NCBI GenBank assembly: GCA_944384285.1
Contig: CALWSX010000039.1
Location: 1 to 16,610 of the forward strand
Direction of reading: 5' to 3'
DNA length: 16,610 nucleotides
Source of the DNA: an uncultured Lachnospiraceae bacterium
GTDB lineage: Bacteria; Bacillota; Clostridia; Lachnospirales; Anaerotignaceae
Shown here: positions 6,034-14,369 of the stretch, one piece after another
Layout of the letters: every line of letters starts with the position of its first letter
How positions within the stretch are numbered: the stretch's first letter is position 1
Notes under the pieces: model-generated
What the model was told of the DNA's origin: nothing
The model's database searches: none
Seen by the model: the letters and a program-made list of their open reading frames with translations, nothing else
Program-made: the position numbers and the translations under genes

Positions 6034-8751
6034 TCTTTTTCTTTGTACAAGCTTATCTATACTTGAAGAAGAGCTTTCTTTTTGTACTTCTTCTTTTTTA
6101 ATTTCTTTTTCTTCTTTTATTTCTTGCTTTTCTTCTTTAAGCATTTCTTTCATTTTTTCTGTCTTTTTCTTTTCTCTGTTTTCTTTTTTGTCATTTATGC
6201 CTGCATTTATAATTTCAAGTCGTCTTCTTAAAAAGTCAAATCGTCTTATAAAAATTTCAAATACAAAAAGAATAAGAGCTAAAACAATAAAAACATTTTT
6301 CAAATTTTTATTATAAACAGATACAATTTTTCGTCCAAGAAATACATCTTCTGGTTTTGTTAAAACTTGTCCTCCTGTAATTTCGGCTAATTTTTCAAGC
6401 TTTTGTTTTCCTTTTTCAAAGTTATTAATTCTATATTCTTCGGAATAAGGCACAGTAAAACCGGAAAGAGCCGTTTTTATATCCCCTTCGCTCTCTATAT
6501 TTGCCCTAGCAATATAGCTTCCTTCTTCAAGCATTGGTATTACACCTTTATATTCTCCAGGTTTTATCTGTGAAAGTGAAACTTCAAAAGATTCATTATT
6601 TGAATTGAATACTTTACCCGTAACTTTTTTCACAGTACTATCGTATGGCATTTTTACGTATATTTCTGTATCCGCTCCGACTCTTTTGGCTGATATTTCG
6701 ACATTTTCCGTATCTTTTCGCATTACATAAGATACTGTGTTTCTTATAATTTCCTGTCCACTTTCGCTTGAAAGGAAACGGCTTGTCCAATTACCGCTTA
6801 AATCTGAAGTAAAAGCAGCCGTACGCCCTATTCCAACATTCATAGTTGCCAAAACAGGTTCATCATCAGGTGATTTTAATACCATATCAGCTCGAGATTT
6901 TATAGTAGTTGAAACATATCCGTCAATAGGTGCAATCGACTCAATATTTTCTGTTATTTTACTATACTCCGCAGCTTCAGGATAAAATGTTTCATTATTT
7001 ATATATTCTTTATTTGCAAGTCGGGTTTCTTTTGCAAAAATTCTTGGAAGGTTTGTAAATTCATTTGTAAAATAAAATCTTCCATCTGCTTTTTTAGCAA
7101 GGCTTTCCATTAAAGCAGTATCAGAACCACTTCCAACTGCAATAGTTGTTAAAGTAATACCGTTTTTCTTCATTCCGGATATTATGTTATCATATCCTGT
7201 TCTTTCTGCTTGTCCATCTGTCAAAAGTATAATGTGATTATATTTTGCAGGAGATGATAAAAGAGTTGTATAAGCTTCGGCAAATCCAGGAAGTATACTT
7301 GTACCACCATTTGGCTGTATTTCACCTATTTTAGTTATTATCTCATCTTTTTTACCATCTATTTTACCATAAGGTACGACCCATTCAAACTCACTGTCAA
7401 AGGCAATAACTCCAAGCATATCTTTATCACTCATAGTCTCAACCCCACGGATTGCAGCCTCTTTGGCTATTTCCATAACGCTTACGCCGTAATTTGCAGT
7501 AGCCATACTTCCGGAACGGTCTATTACCATTATCATACCAAGTGAAGGATCTTCTGATTTTGTTTTCAAATCAAAGTCAACAGGTAAAATTTCTTCAAAT
7601 GCTGTTCCAAGATATCCACCAGGAGCAAAAGCATTCTCACCTCCCGTATTTATAAATCCTCCACCTAAGTTTGTAACATAATTTTTAATAGTATCTTCAA
7701 ATCCCTTTGGAAGTTCTTCATATTCAACATTACATAAAATAACACAGTCATAAGAATTTATAAAATCAAGGTTTGAAGAAACAGTGCTAGCTTCTTTTTT
7801 ATCAACTATAACCTCTGAGTTTAAGAGAATTTTTTCTATTTCAGAGCCACTTCCGTTTTTTTCAATAACAAGAACTCTTGGAGAATCAACAACATTTGTA
7901 TAGGCATAATAAGTATTATTTTCAAACATTGTATCATCTTTTGAGGTGATTTCAGCAGAATATAAAACATATCCGCCTTCTGTAGAAACATCAGAAAAAA
8001 GATAATTATTTTCACCTTTTTTTATTTCTATTTCTTTATCCACAATAATGTTATTATTTTTATATATCCTTAAATTCCCTGTTGTATCAATAAGACTTGT
8101 TAAAGAAGCTTCTATATCATATTTTGCATTTTTATTGATAGTCTTAGGAACCAAAAGGTTTGTAAACTCCACCTCTTTTTCAAGCATCGAACCTGTATAA
8201 AAAACATCTATAACGGTGTTATTTGCTTTCACCATTTCTGCAACACTTTCACTGTCACCGATATTTTCATTTCCATCAGACAAAATTACAAGTCTTTTGC
8301 CTTCTCCTTTTTTAACAAGCTGATTTGATGCCTCTATTGAAGAAGCAATATTAGTAAACTCTCCATTTTCGTATGTTGATAAATCTTTGAGCTCAAAATC
8401 TTTTACAGGAGCAGTATCAACAAATGCCTTTTCACCAAATGCAATAAGTCCTACTTCACTGTTATCTTTTTTTGAAGATAGAGCCGAATTTATAAATTCG
8501 TCTGCCTTTTCCATATTTCTTTTATTACTGTCCGAAATATCATACAAGAAAATTGTCGAAATTTTATCTGTAGACATAGATACATATGGAGATGCAAGAG
8601 CAAAAACAAGCAAAGAAAAGATTACAATTCTTAAACAAGCAAGTAATTTTTCATACATTGATGAAAGGTCTTTTCTAGAAATAAAAATAACGATAAATAT
8701 TATGATGGGAATTAAAACAAGTATATATTTTTCAGAAAAATTAATGCTCAT
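6025..8751 (-). CDS. Membrane protein with two VWA domains and a glutamine-amidotransferase-like domain
   Basis: This is a 908-residue membrane-anchored protein. Two N-terminal membrane helices (about 8-26 and 38-56) precede a first VWA domain (about 64-190) with a DISDS metal site at 71-75. A strand-rich linker follows, then a class I glutamine-amidotransferase-like fold (about 291-395), then a second, canonical VWA domain (about 405-570) with MIDAS residues DRSGS at 411-415, T484 in GGTS and D512 in LLTDG. Beta-rich segments follow to about 770. A third membrane helix (818-836) is followed by a cytoplasmic tail (852-908) that is almost entirely Lys/Glu and looks like a coiled coil. VWA domains bind divalent metal and protein ligands; the topology puts the main domains outside the membrane. 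It overlaps the upstream batA-like gene by 11 bases, suggesting translational coupling. Its substrate and partners are unknown. Confidence 0.88.
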   Translation of the reverse strand: MSINFSEKYILVLIPIIIFIVIFISRKDLSSMYEKLLACLRIVIFSLLVFALASPYVSMSTDKISTIFLYDISDSNKRNMEKADEFINSALSSKKDNSEVGLIAFGEKAFVDTAPVKDFELKDLSTYENGEFTNIASSIEASNQLVKKGEGKRLVILSDGNENIGDSESVAEMVKANNTVIDVFYTGSMLEKEVEFTNLLVPKTINKNAKYDIEASLTSLIDTTGNLRIYKNNNIIVDKEIEIKKGENNYLFSDVSTEGGYVLYSAEITSKDDTMFENNTYYAYTNVVDSPRVLVIEKNGSGSEIEKILLNSEVIVDKKEASTVSSNLDFINSYDCVILCNVEYEELPKGFEDTIKNYVTNLGGGFINTGGENAFAPGGYLGTAFEEILPVDFDLKTKSEDPSLGMIMVIDRSGSMATANYGVSVMEIAKEAAIRGVETMSDKDMLGVIAFDSEFEWVVPYGKIDGKKDEIITKIGEIQPNGGTSILPGFAEAYTTLLSSPAKYNHIILLTDGQAERTGYDNIISGMKKNGITLTTIAVGSGSDTALMESLAKKADGRFYFTNEFTNLPRIFAKETRLANKEYINNETFYPEAAEYSKITENIESIAPIDGYVSTTIKSRADMVLKSPDDEPVLATMNVGIGRTAAFTSDLSGNWTSRFLSSESGQEIIRNTVSYVMRKDTENVEISAKRVGADTEIYVKMPYDSTVKKVTGKVFNSNNESFEVSLSQIKPGEYKGVIPMLEEGSYIARANIESEGDIKTALSGFTVPYSEEYRINNFEKGKQKLEKLAEITGGQVLTKPEDVFLGRKIVSVYNKNLKNVFIVLALILFVFEIFIRRFDFLRRRLEIINAGINDKKENREKKKTEKMKEMLKEEKQEIKEEKEIKKEEVQKESSSSSIDKLVQRKRKR

Positions 8752-10519
8752 GTCTGTAATTCACCCACCATTCTATAATAAGAGCCAAAAGACCTAATAT
8801 TAAAAATAAATTTTGAAGTTCTTTTGTTGCTATACTTTTTGCTACAGTATTATTATTGTTTTCATCAGGATATTTTACACTTATATCAGAATCCTTTGCA
8901 TCAACATTTACAGCAAATGTATAAGCTTCATTTTTTCCGTTATACAAAGATAATAATACATCATAATATCCATTTTCATGTGTATCCGTAAACATTTCAG
9001 TCTGTTTTAATTTTAATTCTTTACCTGAAGGATTTTTTATAACAGCTTCTTCGGCAAGTGATGAAAGGAAAGGATTCATACTTTCTCCAGAAGTAAGATT
9101 ATCAAGCCCCTGAATTTTTTGGTCAGAAAAATAAGTGTAAATATCATTAAACATAATAGGAAATTCCTTTTTTAAAGGAAGATCGGAATTATGAATATCA
9201 AAATTTATAATAACGGCTTTGTTATTTCCGTATTTACCCGCAGATACAACAGGATCGTTTCCAGTCATTAAAACAGGTTCAAAGCTATTGTTAAAATTCA
9301 ATTTCTTATATTCTTTAATAGCAAAATCTATATTTTTTATATTTTCAAAATAACCTGTTGAATAAATACCAGATTCTTGTGGAACAGTTTCCAAAACTGT
9401 ATAAATTTCATTTGATTTATCAGGATTTATAATAATTATATCTCCATCATTAGGTAGTGATGAAGGAGTTATGCCATCAAAAACATAAATATCAAATCCA
9501 CCAAGAGAATCTATATTTTCCTTTTCTGCTTTTACAAGCGATATATTATCAAATAATGAAAATACTTTTTCAACAAAAACATTTCCATCAGATACAAGTA
9601 CAGCTTTTAAATTTTCACTGTCATTTATAACATCATATATAACATTATCGTATGAAAGCATGTCTTCTTCCAAAATTTTTGCATAAATTTTTTTTGTATT
9701 TTTATCTATTCCGGAAAAATCCAAAGTTTTTTCTTCAGAAGAAGCCAAACTTACATTTTGCACATCAAAAATTATATCGTCTGTATAAAGGCTTACTTCC
9801 ACATTTTGACTCTTGTTCGAATAATTTTTTATGTTTACAAGTGATAGTATATCATTTTCATTTACTTTATGAGAAATTTGTGTAAGCGCTATATTGTCAT
9901 AATCTTTATTTTCTTCTCCTATCATCTTAAACCTAAGATTTTTATTATCGTTTTTAAAATACGTATCTGTAAATACAACTGTGTTTGTGTTTTCGTCCAA
10001 AGAACCAAATAATGCCATAAGTTTATCAGTATCAGAAGAACAATAAGTCTGTTTTACAGAATTAACTGCATTTTTAACCTCAGAAATACTTTTTGACTCA
10101 GAAAGAATAACTTCCGGTGTATCAGAATAAGAAATAATAGTAATTTCTCCTATTTCACCATTTTCACTAAGGAAATTTATTATTTCCTCTTTTGCTGTAT
10201 CAAGTCTTGTTTTTCCATTCTCTAAAGCCGCCATACTTAAAGAAGTATCTATAGCAAAACAATAATTTTCTGATTTTGAAAGTCCTTTTACATAAGGATT
10301 TATAAGAGATAAAGAAAGGAAAAGCGCAGTTAAAAGCTGAAGTATAAGAAGCAAATTTTTGCGAAGCTTCTGCCAAGGTTTTTGTGCCATATTATTTATA
10401 AAAACCTTTTCCCAAAGAAAATTACTTGAAACTTCTTTTTCTTTATACTTTTGCCTGAAAAAATACATCAGAAGTATTAACCCCAAAGAGGATAATGCCA
10501 AAAAACCCCAGGTATTCAT
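8741..10519 (-). CDS. BatA-like VWA domain membrane protein
   Basis: This 592-residue protein has a BatA-type N-terminal region: membrane helices at about 5-21 and 56-74, joined by a basic loop containing NNMAQKPWQKLRKN. A VWA domain follows (about 86-200) with a DTSLS metal site at 91-95. After a long extracytoplasmic beta-rich region comes a C-terminal membrane helix (about 569-585) with a short tail. The start is set at 10519: AAGGAG at 10525-10530 lies five bases before this ATG. A longer in-frame start at 10534 would place that site inside the coding sequence. It is the first gene of the minus-strand operon and overlaps the next VWA gene by 11 bases. Bat-type proteins are linked to envelope stress and to MoxR AAA+ ATPases, but no moxR or DUF58 gene lies next to it here. 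Confidence 0.87.
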   Translation of the reverse strand: MNTWGFLALSSLGLILLMYFFRQKYKEKEVSSNFLWEKVFINNMAQKPWQKLRKNLLLILQLLTALFLSLSLINPYVKGLSKSENYCFAIDTSLSMAALENGKTRLDTAKEEIINFLSENGEIGEITIISYSDTPEVILSESKSISEVKNAVNSVKQTYCSSDTDKLMALFGSLDENTNTVVFTDTYFKNDNKNLRFKMIGEENKDYDNIALTQISHKVNENDILSLVNIKNYSNKSQNVEVSLYTDDIIFDVQNVSLASSEEKTLDFSGIDKNTKKIYAKILEEDMLSYDNVIYDVINDSENLKAVLVSDGNVFVEKVFSLFDNISLVKAEKENIDSLGGFDIYVFDGITPSSLPNDGDIIIINPDKSNEIYTVLETVPQESGIYSTGYFENIKNIDFAIKEYKKLNFNNSFEPVLMTGNDPVVSAGKYGNNKAVIINFDIHNSDLPLKKEFPIMFNDIYTYFSDQKIQGLDNLTSGESMNPFLSSLAEEAVIKNPSGKELKLKQTEMFTDTHENGYYDVLLSLYNGKNEAYTFAVNVDAKDSDISVKYPDENNNNTVAKSIATKELQNLFLILGLLALIIEWWVNYRHEH

Positions 10520-10560
10520 AATTTCTCCTTTCACAAAATAGAATTATCATTTATAATAAT

Positions 10561-10590
10561 ATAATACCATTTATTTACAGTTAATCACAA
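10561..10590 (-). promoter_or_regulatory. Candidate promoter of the batA-like operon
   Basis: On the minus strand TTGTGA (10590-10585) lies 18 bases from TATTAT (10566-10561), which is preceded by an extended TG. It is about 40 bases upstream of the start at 10519. Nothing else coding was seen in the 278-base divergent gap 10520-10797. Confidence 0.4.
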
Positions 10591-10717
10591 CTTACAAATC
10601 CCTTTTATATTCTATATCCTACCATAAATTAATATAAAAAAGTCAAATGTTAAGTTTTATTAAGAATTTTGAATAAAAGAATTAATTTATTTAAAAGACT
10701 TTTCTAATAAAATAATG

Positions 10718-10723
10718 TATAAT
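10718..10723 (+). promoter_or_regulatory. Candidate -10 box for the lipoprotein operon
   Basis: A perfect TATAAT lies at 10718-10723 in the AT-rich leader of the lipoprotein gene. The -35 is poor (AAGACT near 10695-10700). A second TATAAT at 10760-10765 is an alternative. A weak AT-only hairpin, GATAT/ATATC at 10732-10745, lies between them and is followed by a short T-run, but it is too weak to call a terminator. Confidence 0.35.
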
Positions 10724-10797
10724 TAAATAAAGATATTAAAATATCGTTTTTTGTTAAACTATAATATTAAAATTTATGTTTATAAGGAGAGATTAAT

Positions 10798-11412
10798 ATG
10801 AAAAGAAGAATTTTATTATTACTTTCACTTGTACTTACATTTTCTGTTTTTGGATTTGTAGGCTGTGGAAAAGATAAAGAAGAAGAAACCCCTCAAAATG
10901 AAATAACAGTAAATGAAGAGGACGCTGACAAAATATTAGAAGAATCCATAAACAGCGAAGTTTATTCCTATACTCTTAAAGATGAAAACTTTGAAGACGG
11001 AAAATATTATTTATATGAAATAAAAGAAAACGACACTCCTGTTTATCCATCTATTGCTGTTTCAAAAGAAACTGGAGAACTTGTTTCTGTATTTTCTGAT
11101 AACACTGTAGAAAGTTATGACAACAGATATGAAGAAGTAGAAAATACAATTCAAAAGGACTGGAGCGGAACTTATACAAAAGGAAATATAACTCTTACAC
11201 TTTCAAAATCCGATGACACTTCATTTGAATTTACTATAAGCGATACTAAAAATGAATTTTTCGGAGTAGCTCACGGCGATAGTAAAGAAGCAAGCTACAA
11301 AGACAATGAATATAACCTTAAATTTGAGCTTACAGAAGAAGGTGTAAAATTAACAGATGACGGAAAAGGTGGATTTTCTGACCTTTCAGGCGACTATACT
11401 CGTGTAGAATAA
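10798..11412 (+). CDS. Lipoprotein of unknown function
   Basis: This 204-residue protein is exported and probably lipid-anchored to the outer face of the membrane. It has a basic start (MKRR), a hydrophobic stretch to about 20, and a lipobox-like FVGC with Cys23. An acidic linker follows. Two possible small domains follow: about 38-112, an alpha/beta segment with some likeness to PepSY-type repeats, and about 121-203, a beta-rich domain opening WSGTY and closing LSGDYTRV, which resembles small barrel domains. Neither assignment is firm and no function is proposed. AAGGAG at 10784-10789 lies eight bases before the ATG. The HAD gene follows after 18 bases, so they are probably co-transcribed. 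Confidence 0.82.
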   Translation: MKRRILLLLSLVLTFSVFGFVGCGKDKEEETPQNEITVNEEDADKILEESINSEVYSYTLKDENFEDGKYYLYEIKENDTPVYPSIAVSKETGELVSVFSDNTVESYDNRYEEVENTIQKDWSGTYTKGNITLTLSKSDDTSFEFTISDTKNEFFGVAHGDSKEASYKDNEYNLKFELTEEGVKLTDDGKGGFSDLSGDYTRVE

Positions 11413-11430
11413 TTGAAAACGGAGACAGAT

Positions 11431-12216
11431 ATGATTAAGATAATAGCGGCAGATTTAGACGGAACACTTTTAGACAATAATCACCGTCTGCCTAAAGAAA
11501 TTTTTGATATTATAAAAAAATTAACACAAAAAGGCGTAATTTTTTCTATAGCAACAGGAAGACAATATGAAAGTGTTGCAAAAACCTTTGAGCCTGTTAT
11601 TGATGACTTAATGGTTATTTGTGAAAATGGCGCCCTTGTTAAATATAAAAACGAAATAATTCACATAGATGACATAAAAAAAGACAAATTAAAAGAAATA
11701 GTTGAATATTCAAGAACTATAGAAAATTCAGATGTTCTTTTCTGTGGTGCAAACGGCGCATATTTTGAAAGTGATGATTCGTGGTTTTTAAAAAACATGA
11801 AAATATATTATTCCAAATATCAAAAAGTTGATAATATTTGTGAAGTAGACGATAAAGCTTGTAAAATTGCTGTTTTTGACAGAGGGTCCGCCGAAAAAAA
11901 TGCTTATCCTAAAATAAGTATTTTTAAAAATGATTTTGCAGTTGCTCTTTCAGGATTTCATTGGGCAGACTTTATGAATTTAACAGCAAACACAGGTCAT
12001 GCTTATAAAAAAGTTATGGAAAAATTTAATATTTTACCAGACGAAGCTATGGCATTTGGAGATTACCTAAATGACTTAGAACTTCTTTCAAGCTGTAAAT
12101 ATTCTTATGCTATGGAAAATGCCCTTCCTGAAATAAAAAAAGCAGCAAACTTCGTAACAAAATCAAATGAAGAAAACGGAGTTATTTATGCTATTAAAAA
12201 GCATTTTGATATTTAA
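11431..12216 (+). CDS. Cof-type HAD-IIB phosphatase
   Basis: This is a cytoplasmic HAD-superfamily phosphatase of the Cof/IIB type with 261 residues. Members typically hydrolyse sugar phosphates or other small phosphoesters; the substrate here is unknown. Motif I DLDGT is at 8-12 (nucleophile D8, acid/base D10), motif II is SIATGR at 39-44, the motif III lysine is in AYKK around 193-194, and motif IV is FGDYLND at 209-215. The C2-type cap occupies about 85-185. The start is ATG 11431, preceded by GGAG at 11421-11424. An in-frame TTG at 11413, adjacent to the lipoprotein stop, lies upstream of that site and is less likely. It is the second gene of a two-gene unit and ends at a terminator shared with gerC. 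Confidence 0.9.
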   Translation: MIKIIAADLDGTLLDNNHRLPKEIFDIIKKLTQKGVIFSIATGRQYESVAKTFEPVIDDLMVICENGALVKYKNEIIHIDDIKKDKLKEIVEYSRTIENSDVLFCGANGAYFESDDSWFLKNMKIYYSKYQKVDNICEVDDKACKIAVFDRGSAEKNAYPKISIFKNDFAVALSGFHWADFMNLTANTGHAYKKVMEKFNILPDEAMAFGDYLNDLELLSSCKYSYAMENALPEIKKAANFVTKSNEENGVIYAIKKHFDI

Positions 12217-12228
12217 GTAAAAAATAAT

Positions 12229-12269
12229 AAACCCACCTTTACTTTAAAGTAAAAGTGGGTTATTTTTTT
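12229..12269. terminator. Bidirectional terminator between the HAD gene and gerC
   Basis: AACCCAC (12230-12236) pairs with GTGGGTT (12255-12261). After one C-A mismatch the palindrome TTTACTTTAAAGTAAA (12238-12253) completes the hairpin. Seven T's (12263-12269) follow on the plus strand, and these overlap the stop codon of the converging gerC gene (12268-12270). Confidence 0.85.
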
Positions 12270-13284
12270 ATATTGTAAACTGTTCTATTACATTAACATT
12301 AAAGTTAATATCTTTTATCCCGGAATATCCATTTTCTTTAAAAATACCTTCTTTTTTTAACTTCCCATATAAATTAATAACATCTGAATTTTCATTTTTT
12401 AAAAATTCCAGTGTTTTTTCTGTTTCATTTTTTATTTTTTGTTTTGTTTTTGCCTTTATTTCATCTTTTAAAATTCGTCCTTTTTGAAATTTAAGTTTTA
12501 TATTAATATCGCAGTTTATGCTTCCATCATCATTTTTATAAATATCATAATCTATTTTTTCGTCATCTATCTCAACATCATAATCTGTATTATCAAAATT
12601 GATATACACTGTTTCCTCTTCAATATCACCTTTTAATCTCAATATTCCCCTAATCACATCTTTATCACTTATTAAAACATTGTTTCCTATATCTTTTAGG
12701 AGAACAAAACCGGAAATTTTAAGCTCATCTTCTTCAAAATATACAAGAGGAATTAAGTCACTTTCTTTTGATTTACTATTTATAATTGTACTTTCAATAT
12801 CTTTTTTTAAAGTATTTACAAAAGCATTTTTATTCCCGTTATAGTACTCCCAAAGAAAAAGACCATCATCTGTTTCATTTAACTTTTCACAAACACTTTT
12901 TGCATCTTCCCTTGAAGCAACAACAATAGCTTTTCTGTTTATTTCTCGGTTATTTTCAAGTTCATCAAGAATACTTTTATACATTTCTCTGTCATTTAAA
13001 AGTTCATACCCAAAAACGATTGTTTTTGTATGCCCCAAATATTCCTTTCTTTTTGACAAAGAATTAGTATTTTCAATAGTTTGATAAAGAGTTTTTCCGT
13101 TAGTAGTAAGCATATTTTTATCTTCCTGCTCATCAAATTTTGCATTCACAAAATTTACACTAAACTCTTCAAGTGATTTATCTATTCCAAGCATAATACA
13201 AAAATTTCTGTCGTCTGCTTCTGTTTTATCATAACATCCAGTTAAAATAAAAGGAATTAAAAATAAAAATATAAGCTTTTTCAT
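12268..13284 (-). CDS. gerC: Ger(x)C family spore germination lipoprotein
   Basis: This is the C subunit of a nutrient germinant receptor, expected on the outer face of the spore inner membrane. It has 338 residues, at the short end for the family. A short signal peptide ends in the lipobox LTGC with Cys17, followed by the family-typical opening YDKTEADDRNFCIMLGIDKS. The N-terminal domain spans about 20-185 and the C-terminal Ger(x)C domain about 190-338. Its start overlaps the stop of the B gene by four bases (ATGA, 13281-13284), with AAGGAG a little upstream. It is the last gene of the operon. The symbol follows family naming; the particular paralogue cannot be told from sequence. Confidence 0.9.
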   Translation of the reverse strand: MKKLIFLFLIPFILTGCYDKTEADDRNFCIMLGIDKSLEEFSVNFVNAKFDEQEDKNMLTTNGKTLYQTIENTNSLSKRKEYLGHTKTIVFGYELLNDREMYKSILDELENNREINRKAIVVASREDAKSVCEKLNETDDGLFLWEYYNGNKNAFVNTLKKDIESTIINSKSKESDLIPLVYFEEDELKISGFVLLKDIGNNVLISDKDVIRGILRLKGDIEEETVYINFDNTDYDVEIDDEKIDYDIYKNDDGSINCDINIKLKFQKGRILKDEIKAKTKQKIKNETEKTLEFLKNENSDVINLYGKLKKEGIFKENGYSGIKDINFNVNVIEQFTI

Positions 13285-14369
13285 AAATTTTTTTCAACTC
13301 CTTTTTTTATAAATCTTTCTGTTATTATCAGAATTGGAAAAAGTATAAAAAATAGCATAAATAAAAAACTAAGAATTAATAAAAATTTATTATCAAACAG
13401 TAAAACAACGTCTGTTCTTAACGATATAATAAATATTAAAATATATAAAATATTAAACCACTTTCTTTTTTTTGGAAAAATTTCAGACATCATTTTAAAC
13501 GAACAAAAAACATTGTATCCGATATATGCAAAGACAGAAACTATAAAAAAATTCATTACAAGAATATCCTGTCTTTCAACAAACGCACCCGGAAAATCTA
13601 TACTGTCCATTATGTTTAACAAAGGATAAAGTTTTGTTTTTAAATCTTCAAACGAAAATTTACCATAACACACAATAGTTATCAAAAACATTAAAACAGA
13701 AGATATAAAAACTGCTTTTGTAAGAGGTTTTTTACTATCTCCATATATATGGTTTGAAAATAAAATACTTCCCTCTATACCATTAAACATATTTAAAAAA
13801 TAGAGTGAACCTATTATACATTTTGAAGGTTTTATACCGCCATAAAAATAAAGATTTGTTATATCAAAACCTTTTAAAGAAAGTATTAAAACCGCAAAAA
13901 AAGCTGAAAAACTTAAAATAAAAAGAATTGTATAGATCCTTACAATATCCTCACTTTCTTTCGAAGTGAGATAAAACAAAGATAAAAGCATAAGAATTGA
14001 TATTAAATGCTCAGGGGTGCTTTGCAATAAAGTAACTTTTATTACAGAAACAAGAAATGATAAAGAAAAAGCTGCTAAAAATATGCTTTTAATTACAAAA
14101 AATAATACTATAAAATTTGCAAATCCTTTATTAAACCCATCACACAAAAAATCATAAAATGACCCTGATTTATAATAACTTGAGGCTTTATCCATAATTA
14201 AGGCATAAATAACTGCCATAATAATTCCGAAAAATATCAAAAAATACCCTTTTTCATTTTCAAAAATTGATGCCATATAAGGAAGAGTAATAATGTTTAT
14301 ACCAAAAAACGAAAGAACTATAAAACATATAAATTGAAATTCTGATATTTGTCTGTTTTTTGAAATCAT
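13281..14369 (-). CDS. gerB: GerB family spore germination permease
   Basis: This is the B subunit of the germinant receptor, a 362-residue integral membrane protein of the amino acid/polyamine/organocation transporter-like superfamily, thought to bind the nutrient germinant. About ten hydrophobic segments are spread along the whole protein, starting near 12-32. The N-terminus (QISEFQFICFIVLSFFGINIITLP) has the usual family look, shown here only to locate it at residues 7-30. The start at 14369 overlaps the stop of the A gene by four bases (ATGA), and AGGAGGGG precedes it. It is followed by gerC with the same overlap, so the three subunits should be made in equal amounts. Confidence 0.92.
   Translation of the reverse strand: MISKNRQISEFQFICFIVLSFFGINIITLPYMASIFENEKGYFLIFFGIIMAVIYALIMDKASSYYKSGSFYDFLCDGFNKGFANFIVLFFVIKSIFLAAFSLSFLVSVIKVTLLQSTPEHLISILMLLSLFYLTSKESEDIVRIYTILFILSFSAFFAVLILSLKGFDITNLYFYGGIKPSKCIIGSLYFLNMFNGIEGSILFSNHIYGDSKKPLTKAVFISSVLMFLITIVCYGKFSFEDLKTKLYPLLNIMDSIDFPGAFVERQDILVMNFFIVSVFAYIGYNVFCSFKMMSEIFPKKRKWFNILYILIFIISLRTDVVLLFDNKFLLILSFLFMLFFILFPILIITERFIKKGVEKNL

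Noticed and set aside
8387..8797. 136-codon plus-strand open frame
   Set aside because: It lies antisense within the double-VWA gene and the end of the batA-like gene, with no ribosome binding site or family features. It is a shadow of the minus-strand genes.
9652..9885. 77-codon plus-strand frame opposite the batA-like gene
   Set aside because: Antisense to a well-supported coding sequence, with a composition biased towards Phe, Leu and His as expected of a reverse-strand artefact.
10519..10534. Longer start for the batA-like gene at 10534
   Set aside because: The AAGGAG ribosome binding site at 10525-10530 would lie inside the coding sequence. It is correctly spaced for the ATG at 10519.
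10732..10755. Possible terminator ahead of the lipoprotein gene
   Set aside because: The hairpin has only five A-T pairs with a short interrupted T-run, too weak to support.
11413..11430. TTG start for the Cof-type HAD gene
   Set aside because: The GGAG at 11421-11424 is well placed for ATG 11431, and the family usually begins just before the DxD motif.
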